Below, piece by piece: positions 1-5,573 of a DNA stretch of 8,003 nt. The position numbers were made by a program, and so were the translations under genes. The stretch comes from Muribaculaceae bacterium. GTDB taxonomy: Bacteria > Bacteroidota > Bacteroidia > Bacteroidales > Muribaculaceae. The stretch spans positions 1 through 8,003 of the forward strand of contig JAFZSS010000181.1 in assembly GCA_017619255.1 (NCBI GenBank). The letters run 5' to 3'. The notes under the pieces were generated by a model that saw nothing but the letters and a program-made list of their open reading frames with translations, did no database searches and was not told the DNA's origin. How positions within the stretch are numbered: position 1 is the first letter of the stretch; every line of letters begins with the position of its first letter.

Positions 1-103
1 CCTTGTGGTCCTCCTGGTTGATGTCGGTAAGAATCTCAAGCACCGACTTCTGTTCCAGGTTATCATATAGCGACGGTTGTTCGCTGATTTTCTCAAAAGC
101 CAT
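1..103 (-). CDS. murQ: MurNAc-6-phosphate etherase MurQ, N-terminal fragment
   Basis: Only the first 34 codons are present; the gene continues past position 1. The visible protein begins MAFEKISEQPSLYDNLEQ and continues with SVLEILTDINQED, which I recognise as the N-terminus of Bacteroidota MurQ (SIS-domain family). MurQ is a cytoplasmic lyase that removes the D-lactyl ether from MurNAc-6-phosphate, giving GlcNAc-6-phosphate and D-lactate. The catalytic region is outside the window. It is the last gene visible in the operon and lies 85 bases after the kinase that should supply its substrate. The start is the ATG at 103-101, preceded by an AT-rich leader with no Shine-Dalgarno motif, as is usual in this phylum. 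The identification rests on the N-terminal match plus context. Confidence 0.9.
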   Translation of the reverse strand, partial: MAFEKISEQPSLYDNLEQKSVLEILTDINQEDHK

Positions 104-188
104 AATCTTATCAAATTAATAATTTAACAACAGTAATGCTATCGGCATTTTGCCTTACTATAACGGCCAAGGCGAGGCCCAACAAGGG

Positions 189-1040
189 TTATACCTCGGC
201 CGAGTGATACTTAACCAAGCCCTCCATCGGGTCCTTGATAATGGTGCCGATGGTGATACCCATGGCCTCGGCTGCTTCTTGCAATACCGCCTTCTCGCAG
301 AAGGCTATAGAGCCCACGAAATTGCACGGCAGCTCCTTGTAGCCCGGATAACTGGCAACATTGCGCTTGAAGAAGTCGGTAAATGCACGGAAGACGAGGT
401 CATGGATTGCCGGCTCCTCGATGTTGTGCTCCAGGAAGGGGGCAAACTGCGCCAGGAATCTGTTGGCGGCAGGCTTACGGTAAACCGAGGTGATGATGGT
501 CGTGTAATCCAAATTATACTCCTTCATGAACTTGTCACACAGGTGCTGCGGCAGTTGCTTCTTCAACACATCGCCCACGAGCAGTTTGCCCAGGACGGCA
601 CCGCTACCCTCATCGCCCAGGATGTAGCCCAGCGGCGAAACATTCATCACGACCTTCTCGCCGTCATAGTAGCAAGAGTTACTGCCGGTGCCCAAGATGC
701 AGGCGATGCCCGGCTGACGGCCACAGACGGCACGTGCGGCGGCAACCAGGTCAGTAGCCACCTCAATTTTGCCAGTGCTGAGAAAGTTGGCACGCAGGGC
801 ATTGACCACCTGCTGCTTGATTTCGTCCGAGACGATGCCGGCTCCATAGTAATGGATCTCGTCGACCTTATAGTTGGTCAGGTGTGGCATCAGCTCACTC
901 TTGATCTGTTCCTTCATCTCCTCCTCGGTGAGCAGGAGCGCGTTCATACCGGTGGTGAAAATCTGTGCCACCTTCTCTTTTCCGTTAAGCAGCGTCCAGT
1001 TAATCTTGGTGGAGCCGCAATCAGCAATAAGAATCATCAT
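189..1040 (-). CDS. murK: BadF/NagK-type amino-sugar kinase, probable MurNAc kinase MurK
   Basis: A 283-residue cytoplasmic sugar kinase of the ASKHA fold (BadF/BadG/BcrA/BcrD family). Visible motifs are the phosphate-1 loop DCGSTKINW at residues 7-15, Asp97 in ATDLVAAARA as candidate catalytic base, the adenosine-side loop LGTGSNS at 116-122, and GDEGSG at 142-147. Length is normal for the family. It should phosphorylate MurNAc (perhaps also GlcNAc) at the 6-OH, feeding MurQ immediately downstream. In Tannerella forsythia the equivalent kinase gene sits between a MurNAc transporter and murQ and is needed with the transporter for MurNAc use; the same three-gene order is seen here. Two adjacent ATG codons (1040-1035) make the exact start ambiguous by one residue. 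Homology alone cannot separate MurNAc from GlcNAc or glucosamine specificity; the assignment is contextual. Confidence 0.88.
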   Translation of the reverse strand: MMILIADCGSTKINWTLLNGKEKVAQIFTTGMNALLLTEEEMKEQIKSELMPHLTNYKVDEIHYYGAGIVSDEIKQQVVNALRANFLSTGKIEVATDLVAAARAVCGRQPGIACILGTGSNSCYYDGEKVVMNVSPLGYILGDEGSGAVLGKLLVGDVLKKQLPQHLCDKFMKEYNLDYTTIITSVYRKPAANRFLAQFAPFLEHNIEEPAIHDLVFRAFTDFFKRNVASYPGYKELPCNFVGSIAFCEKAVLQEAAEAMGITIGTIIKDPMEGLVKYHSAEV

Positions 1041-1073
1041 AATATCTTGAGTTATAAGTTGTTGTTCCTATCT

Positions 1074-1109
1074 TAGAGACCTTAAGGACATTAAGGACCT
1101 TAATGCCTT
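1074..1109. repeat. Degenerate 9-nt tandem array at murT-murK junction
   Basis: Four consecutive nonamers on the plus strand: TAGAGACCT, TAAGGACAT, TAAGGACCT, TAATGCCTT. The array fills half of the murT-murK spacer and its last base is the first base of the murT stop triplet (1109-1111). A related pair of nonamers lies between ampG and the spoIID-like gene at 5556-5573. Both spacers also share the 11-mer AGTTATAAGTT (1050-1060 and 5543-5553). Function unknown. Confidence 0.7.
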
Positions 1110-2269
1110 TATATCTTAATGTAAATTTTCTTCTTGTAGAGGATATGGCCGATAATCCAGTTGAGCAGCACAAAGGCGATTGCATACAATGCCGATGCCG
1201 TCTTCTCGTTGCAGAACGACTCAAAGAAGTTGTACACCGCACTGTGGATGGTGATGTTGCCGCCCTCGGCATCGTGGCCGATGGGGATGGCGCCAAACAG
1301 GATGGCCAGGATAGTGCCCAGCAGGTACAGCGCCAGCGGATTCACGCCAAACGACTCAAAGAAACGGCTCCAACGGCCCTTTTTCTCCTTCACATCAACA
1401 AAGTAGATGAGCAGCGCCAGGATGCACATCGCCATGCCGCAGGTGATGAGCACAAAGGTCGAGGACCACATTTTCTTGCCGCAGGGGATGCCGTATTGCA
1501 GCAGCCAGCCGCCCAAGACCATCATGCTGCCCCACAGGAGCAAATTGGTCACGCGTTCGGTGTTGTTGTGGACCGACAGGATCATCCGGCCGACAAGATA
1601 ACCGATGAGTACATGGGCGATGCACGGCAGGGTGCTCAGGATGCCCTCGGGATCCAATGAGATCTGCTCGCCGTAGGCGCTCTCGTGGTACATGTGGTCA
1701 GTGCCCAGCACGCTGTTGTCAATCTGGGCAATGATGTTCTCGAGCGAGAACTCATAGCCGTTGCCCAGGCCCAGAATCAGCGCATAAGCCACCAGGATGA
1801 TGCCGATGAGCCACGGGATGAACTTGCGCTTGAACAGCACTACGCACAACGACCCGAAGAAGTAAACCAGGGCCAGGCGTTGGAACACGCCCAGGATGCG
1901 TATCGTGTCGATATTGTTCACTGCCTCGCTGAAGGGGTCGCCCTTGCACAGGCCGCGCACCAGGTGGCCGAACCAACCCACTGCCCAGCCGATGAGGAAC
2001 AGGATGACCGTGCGGCGCACGACCTTCCACATCAGCGGACCCGACATCTTGTAGTTGAACTTCTTCAGCGAGAATGCCATCGACACACCCATGCAGAAGA
2101 TGAAGAACGGGAACACCAGGTCGGTGGGCGTGAGCCCTATCCACTGGGCATGTTCCAGCGGCTCATACAGATGGCTCCACGAGCCAGGGTTGTTCACCAG
2201 CAGCATCCCCGCGATGGTGATACCGCGCAGGATGTCGAGTGACCTCAACCGTTTATTGTCTTTACCCAT
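1109..2269 (-). CDS. murT: MurT-like MurNAc transporter (DUF5009, NagX/HGSNAT-related)
   Basis: A 386-residue polytopic inner-membrane protein with about ten predicted helices (roughly residues 14-28, 46-67, 83-101, 127-146, 148-168, 210-231, 243-261, 270-292, 309-328, 358-378). The N-terminal signature RLRSLDILRGITIAGMLLVN, the segment HAQWIGLTPTDLVFPFF at 40-56, DPEGILSTLP at 206-215 and FGVNPLALYLL at 307-317 place it in the DUF5009/NagX group, related to lysosomal heparan-glucosaminide N-acetyltransferase. In Tannerella forsythia the membrane protein encoded next to the sugar kinase and murQ gives MurNAc uptake, and gene order here agrees. The role inferred is import of free MurNAc released by NamZ. 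His40 aligns with the position of the acyl-accepting histidine region of the HGSNAT family, so an acyl-transfer role is not excluded. A heptamer repeat array lies just upstream of the ATG. Confidence 0.82.
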   Translation of the reverse strand: MGKDNKRLRSLDILRGITIAGMLLVNNPGSWSHLYEPLEHAQWIGLTPTDLVFPFFIFCMGVSMAFSLKKFNYKMSGPLMWKVVRRTVILFLIGWAVGWFGHLVRGLCKGDPFSEAVNNIDTIRILGVFQRLALVYFFGSLCVVLFKRKFIPWLIGIILVAYALILGLGNGYEFSLENIIAQIDNSVLGTDHMYHESAYGEQISLDPEGILSTLPCIAHVLIGYLVGRMILSVHNNTERVTNLLLWGSMMVLGGWLLQYGIPCGKKMWSSTFVLITCGMAMCILALLIYFVDVKEKKGRWSRFFESFGVNPLALYLLGTILAILFGAIPIGHDAEGGNITIHSAVYNFFESFCNEKTASALYAIAFVLLNWIIGHILYKKKIYIKI

Positions 2270-2277
2270 AATTATAA

Positions 2278-2312
2278 TAGTTTCTAGTCCTTAGTCCCTA
2301 GTTCCTAGTTTA
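2278..2312. repeat. Heptamer TAGTYYY array upstream of murT
   Basis: Five units on the plus strand: TAGTTTC, TAGTCCT, TAGTCCC, TAGTTCC, TAGTTTA. On the coding strand this reads as repeated RRRACTA, ending 8 bases before the murT ATG. Next to it, TAGGGTCTTTG (2314-2324) matches 10 of 11 bases of TAAGGTCTTTG at 5556-5566, linking this junction to the nonamer family as well. Confidence 0.8.
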
Positions 2313-2333
2313 TTAGGGTCTTTGTCCTAATGC

Positions 2334-3665
2334 TTAATCCTTTTTGCGTTCTAAGCCTATTTTACCATTGGCAGGCAGTTTCGAGATACGGTCTGCTCCC
2401 CTCATATCAGGCTTGTAGAGGTAATAGGTCGAACTGCGCTTCTGGAAGGCCTCGGCGTCCTTGTTCCAGTAGTCGGCGATATCGGCCACCTTGTAGCGCT
2501 TGATGAAACGCTCGCGGATTTCCTTGCTGCCGCACACCTTGTCGAACATAGCATAGCGCTTGGGATTCTGCTCGAAGAGTTCCACCTGGGGATACATCTC
2601 ATGGATGACCTGCAAGAAGTAGAACTGCGTCAGGCACAGGTTGGCCTTATCGGGGTTGGTGATGTAGGTCTGCACGCCGTGCACCTCCTGCAATGACTGG
2701 TCCACCGCCACGCTCAAGGCGAAGAACGGCTTGTAGTTGATGGGCCTGAAGTGCATGCCCGGCAGGTTGAGGGCATTCATCCTCATCGCCAGCGAGTCGG
2801 CATTGATCCACGATGCGGCGAAGGTTTGGAACGGCAGCGTGTAACCGATGCCGGTATTGAAGATGTAGAGTTCGCCCAGGATGCCCGACACAGGATAGAA
2901 GAATGCACTCTCGGGTGTGGGAATCTGCGGCGAGGGCAGCACCCAGGGCATACCCGTGTCGCGGAACTTCATCTCGCGCTTCCAGCCCTCCATGGGGATG
3001 ACGGTGAGTTTGCAGCCGTGACCCGTCTTAGAGCGCTCGGCGATGATGCCTTCCCCATTGAGGAAAAGGGCCAACTCACCCGGCGTTAGGCCGTAGATAT
3101 AGGGAATGGGATACTTGCTCACAAAGGAGTAATAGCCGTCTTCGACGAGGTTACCCTCGACCTTGTTGCCGCCCAGCGGATTGGGACGGTCAAGGACCAT
3201 GAACTCAGTACCGTACTTGGCACAGGCCTCCATGCACACGCCCATCGTGGCATAGAAGGTATAGCTGCGACATCCCACATCCTGGATGTCATAGACCAGC
3301 ACATCAATGCCCTCGAGCATCTCGGCGGTGGGCTCATGCGTCTTGCCAAAGAGCGAATACATCTTGATGCCCGTCAGCGGATCCACAGCATCGCCCACAG
3401 CGTCACCCGCATGGGCATTGCCGCGCACACCGTGCTCGGGGCCGAACAGCGCCACGAGCTCCACGCCTGGTGCCTCATTGAGGATGTCGACGGTACTCTT
3501 GAGGTTATTGTCGATACCGCTGGGGTTGGTCACCAAGCCCACGCGCTTGCCTTGCAATTCGGCAAAGCCGCCGTCGCGCAACACCTCGATGCCTGGCTTA
3601 ACGACCGCATCGGCCGTCATCACCGCCATCACACTCACTACCAATGTCAAAAATATCTTCTTCAT
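2334..3665 (-). CDS. namZ: Exo-beta-N-acetylmuramidase NamZ (DUF1343, GH171)
   Basis: A 443-residue protein with a clear Sec signal peptide (MKKIFLTLVVSVMAVMTADA, likely cleavage after residue 20), so it should act in the periplasm or as a surface/secreted enzyme; no lipobox cysteine is seen. DUF1343 signatures are GLVTNPSG at 43-50, LFGPEHG at 73-79, DIQDVGCRSYTF at 126-137, LDRPNPLGG at 158-166 and YGLTPGELA at 191-199, with total length usual for the family. The family was shown in Bacillus subtilis (NamZ/YbbC) to remove MurNAc from the non-reducing end of peptidoglycan fragments, and is also known in Tannerella. The Glu of FGPEHG is a candidate catalytic residue. Its product is the substrate imported by MurT encoded next. 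Translation starts 21 bases after the stop of the GxxExxY gene. The ATG at 3665-3663 is fixed by the signal peptide. Confidence 0.92.
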   Translation of the reverse strand: MKKIFLTLVVSVMAVMTADAVVKPGIEVLRDGGFAELQGKRVGLVTNPSGIDNNLKSTVDILNEAPGVELVALFGPEHGVRGNAHAGDAVGDAVDPLTGIKMYSLFGKTHEPTAEMLEGIDVLVYDIQDVGCRSYTFYATMGVCMEACAKYGTEFMVLDRPNPLGGNKVEGNLVEDGYYSFVSKYPIPYIYGLTPGELALFLNGEGIIAERSKTGHGCKLTVIPMEGWKREMKFRDTGMPWVLPSPQIPTPESAFFYPVSGILGELYIFNTGIGYTLPFQTFAASWINADSLAMRMNALNLPGMHFRPINYKPFFALSVAVDQSLQEVHGVQTYITNPDKANLCLTQFYFLQVIHEMYPQVELFEQNPKRYAMFDKVCGSKEIRERFIKRYKVADIADYWNKDAEAFQKRSSTYYLYKPDMRGADRISKLPANGKIGLERKKD

Positions 3666-3666
3666 A

Positions 3667-3695
3667 AACTACGAATTATTTATTAACTACGAATT
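3667..3695. repeat. Direct repeat of AACTACGAATT with 18-bp period upstream of namZ
   Basis: AACTACGAATT occurs at 3667-3677 and again exactly 18 bases later at 3685-3695. The second copy is the outer end of the left inverted repeat of the GxxExxY element. The first copy overlaps the short leader immediately upstream of the namZ start codon. Confidence 0.75.
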
Positions 3696-3713
3696 TTTCT
3701 GATTTTTCTGATT
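3685..3713. repeat. Left inverted repeat of GxxExxY element
   Basis: Begins AACTACGAATTTTTCTGA and pairs with 4100-4128. It contains an internal tandem of the 9-mer TTTTTCTGA (3694-3702 and 3703-3711). It overlaps the gene's end: the TAG stop (3689-3687) and the codons for the last NQKNQKNS residues lie inside the repeat. Confidence 0.8.
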
Positions 3714-4094
3714 CTTTTTATAATTGAACAGACGCTCCACTTTTAAATTCTTCTCGCCATAATTCACAAGTATTGCCAAATCAAATCCGGTTGCTTTCAG
3801 ATAATTAAATACTTGTGCTGAATGGACATCAGTTAATTCCGAAACGGCCTTCAATTCCACGATAATCTTGTCATAACAAATAAAATCGGCAATATAGAAC
3901 TGTTGTAGAGGAAGACCTTTATACATGATAGTGAGTGGTGCTTCTCGCTTATAAGGAATCTTTTTCTCAATGAACTCTCTCTCGAGGGCCTCTTGGTAAA
4001 CTTTTTCCAGAAAACCAGAACCCAGCTCATTGAAAACGCTCATTAAGCATCCCCTAATCGCATAAGACTCTTTCTCGTATAAAAATCTTTCCAT
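3687..4094 (-). CDS. GxxExxY family protein (PD-(D/E)XK nuclease-like), function unknown
   Basis: A 135-residue small protein. The family motif GFLEKVY is at residues 27-33 (G27, E30, Y33). The core of a PD-(D/E)XK fold is visible as D70 (IADFICYD), E80-x-K82 (VELKA) and the later Q94 in HSAQVFNYL. Length fits the family, which is recognised by its motif but has no settled biochemical role that I know of. Its charged tail NQKNQKNS is encoded within the left inverted repeat, so the true family domain probably ends near residue 125. The gene is AT-rich and interrupts a peptidoglycan operon between ampG (74 bases upstream) and namZ (21 bases downstream), co-directional with both. I see no reason to tie it to muropeptide metabolism; it is more likely a passenger or selfish gene. 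The start ATG at 4094-4092 lies just inside the right inverted repeat. Confidence 0.88.
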   Translation of the reverse strand: MERFLYEKESYAIRGCLMSVFNELGSGFLEKVYQEALEREFIEKKIPYKREAPLTIMYKGLPLQQFYIADFICYDKIIVELKAVSELTDVHSAQVFNYLKATGFDLAILVNYGEKNLKVERLFNYKKNQKNQKNS

Positions 4095-4099
4095 ATATC

Positions 4100-4128
4100 A
4101 TTCAGATAAATCAGAAAAATCCGTAGTT
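4100..4128. repeat. Right inverted repeat of GxxExxY element
   Basis: Its reverse complement begins AACTACGGATTTTTCTGA and matches 26 of 29 bases of 3685-3713; mismatches are at repeat positions 8, 22 and 28. It ends 5 bases upstream of the GxxExxY start codon, so the repeat would form the leader of that gene. Confidence 0.8.
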
Positions 4129-4168
4129 TTATTAAACTTATTTCAGTTGTTGAAATGAATCAGTTGTT

Positions 4169-5524
4169 TTATTTGTTGTCGGTTTTCTTGCCGTAGTTGG
4201 GATCGATGGTGCGATCCACAAAGTAAGTCACGATGAGCGTAGCAAAGCAGCACGCCATCACCATCCAGAAGAAGTTCACATAACCGATGGCCTCCTGGAT
4301 GTAACCGGCGACGAAGCCCGGCAGCATCATGCTCAGTGCCATGAAGGCGGTGCAGATGGCATAGTGCGAAGTCTTGAACTCGCCCTCGCTGAAGTACATC
4401 ATGTAGAGCATGTAGGCGGTGAAGCCGAAGCCGTAACCAAACTGCTCAATGCACAAGGCAATGGTGATAATCACGATGTTAGTGGGCTGTGCGATAGCCA
4501 GATAGACGAAGGTCAGGCAAGGCAGCGTCATGCACGCAGCCATCACCCATAACGACTTTTTCAGACCCACGCGCGATGAGTAGATACCTCCCAGGATACC
4601 ACCCAGCAACAACGCTATCACGCCAAACACGCCATAGACGGTACCCACCATCTCGGTGCTCAGGCCCAGACCGCCCTTGTCCACAGCATGCACGAGGAAG
4701 GGCTGGCACAGCTTGATGAGGAAGCCCTCGGGCAAGCGGTACAGCAACATGAAGGCGATGGCCAGCAGCACACCGGGCTTCTTGACGAAAGTCACAAACG
4801 AATTGCCCAGTTCCGCCAGGTTGCTCTTGGTGGCATTTTCGGCATTACCGGCCATCTCATTGCGCGGCTTGTCATCGGCCGAACGCGGCAGGGCGAAAGT
4901 GTGGTACAGCGTGATCAGGAAGAACACAACAGCCGACACGCCCAGAGTAATCTGCCACGACATGGGGATATTGTCTGTCTTCTTCTCGATGAGGCCGGCA
5001 ATGAACACCAGCCCACCCTGACCGAAGACCGAAGCCACACGGTAGAACACGCTGCGGATGCCGATGAAAGCCGCCTGGCTGCTCGGGCTGTGCGCCAGCA
5101 TGTAGAAGCCATCGGCTGCGATGTCATGGGTTGCACTGGCAAATGCCGCAATGATGAACAGCACCAGCGTAAACCAGAAGATGCTGATCGATGTGTTGCC
5201 ACTGGCGATGGTCGCGCCATCGGGATGCGGCAGCGTCACGGTGAGCAGGATAAGCATCGCCGTCATGATGACCTGCATAGCGACAATCCACCAGCGTTTG
5301 GTCTTCACCACATCGACGATAGGGCTCCAAATGCCCTTGAGGAACCACGGGAAATACAACAATGTCGTGAAAAACGACATGTCACCGTTGGGGACACCCA
5401 TCTTGGTGAACATCATCACCGAGATGTTGTTGACCACAAAGTAAGGCACGCCCTCGGCAAAGTAGAGAGTCGGCACCCACCACCAAGGGGTCTTCTGTCT
5501 AGGTTCAATCTGTACTTCATTCAT
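4169..5524 (-). CDS. ampG: AmpG-type muropeptide permease (MFS)
   Basis: A 451-residue major facilitator superfamily protein of the inner membrane. The opening segment TPWWWVPTLYFAEGVPYFVV (residues 12-31), with the AmpG-like YFAEG(V/L)PY, and WSPIVDVVKTKRWWI at 66-80 (the conserved loop between helices 2 and 3) identify the family. Repeated hydrophobic stretches run to the C-terminus with a polar central loop near residues 215-235 (SADDKPRNEMAGNAENATKS), consistent with 12 or more helices in two halves. AmpG imports GlcNAc-anhydroMurNAc peptides released during wall turnover. Its position beside namZ, murT, murK, murQ and a SpoIID-domain gene supports a peptidoglycan-recycling substrate. It starts 48 bases after the spoIID-like stop. 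Substrate specificity is inferred; AmpG-like MFS proteins in this phylum have not all been tested. Confidence 0.87.
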   Translation of the reverse strand: MNEVQIEPRQKTPWWWVPTLYFAEGVPYFVVNNISVMMFTKMGVPNGDMSFFTTLLYFPWFLKGIWSPIVDVVKTKRWWIVAMQVIMTAMLILLTVTLPHPDGATIASGNTSISIFWFTLVLFIIAAFASATHDIAADGFYMLAHSPSSQAAFIGIRSVFYRVASVFGQGGLVFIAGLIEKKTDNIPMSWQITLGVSAVVFFLITLYHTFALPRSADDKPRNEMAGNAENATKSNLAELGNSFVTFVKKPGVLLAIAFMLLYRLPEGFLIKLCQPFLVHAVDKGGLGLSTEMVGTVYGVFGVIALLLGGILGGIYSSRVGLKKSLWVMAACMTLPCLTFVYLAIAQPTNIVIITIALCIEQFGYGFGFTAYMLYMMYFSEGEFKTSHYAICTAFMALSMMLPGFVAGYIQEAIGYVNFFWMVMACCFATLIVTYFVDRTIDPNYGKKTDNK

Positions 5525-5555
5525 AATCGTTATCTTGTTTTAAGTTATAAGTTTC

Positions 5556-5573
5556 TAAGGTCTTTGAGGTCCT
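5556..5573. repeat. Pair of 9-nt repeats at spoIID-like/ampG junction
   Basis: TAAGGTCTT and TGAGGTCCT in tandem on the plus strand, the second ending on the first base of the spoIID-like stop triplet (5573-5575). The same unit and the same relation to a stop codon are seen at 1074-1109. Confidence 0.55.

Larger units (their letters stand above)
3685..4128. mobile_element. Candidate 444-bp insertion carrying a GxxExxY gene
   Basis: The stretch is bounded by imperfect inverted repeats of 29 bp (3685-3713 and 4100-4128, 26 of 29 positions identical, 20 of 21 at the outer ends). The bases directly outside both ends read TTATT (3680-3684 and 4129-4133), a possible 5-bp target-site duplication, although in AT-rich DNA a match of this size can arise by chance. 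The interior is visibly more AT-rich than the flanking genes and holds one gene whose product has no obvious role in muropeptide metabolism. Removing the stretch would restore a short namZ-ampG spacer like the others. No transposase is present, so movement would be non-autonomous, or the gene product itself would be involved. Mobility is inference. Confidence 0.6.

Noticed and set aside
112..119. Possible Bacteroidota -7 box (minus strand TTAATTTG) upstream of murQ
   Set aside because: One mismatch to TAnnTTTG, only 8 bases from the ATG, and no TTTG-type -33 element at proper distance; AT-rich chance match.
135..149. Small hairpin AATGC-TATCG-GCATT in the murK-murQ spacer
   Set aside because: Only a 5-bp stem and no following T-tract on the minus strand, so it is not a convincing terminator or attenuator.
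150..1076. Plus-strand open frame of 308 codons opposite murK
   Set aside because: Fully antisense to a kinase with intact motifs; no family resemblance and no plausible start context.
1685..2242. Plus-strand open frame of 185 codons opposite murT (with a similar one at 1103-1660)
   Set aside because: Low-complexity His/Gln/Glu/Arg-rich translation mirroring the GC-rich codons of the membrane protein; no supporting signal.
4120..4140. Possible promoter (minus strand TAAGTTTA) before the GxxExxY gene
   Set aside because: Last consensus base is missing and no good -33 element is placed 19 to 21 bases upstream; not enough to call.
4140..4156. Hairpin ATTTCA-GTTGT-TGAAAT downstream of ampG
   Set aside because: Six AT-rich base pairs without a run of U residues in the minus-strand transcript; too weak to call a terminator.
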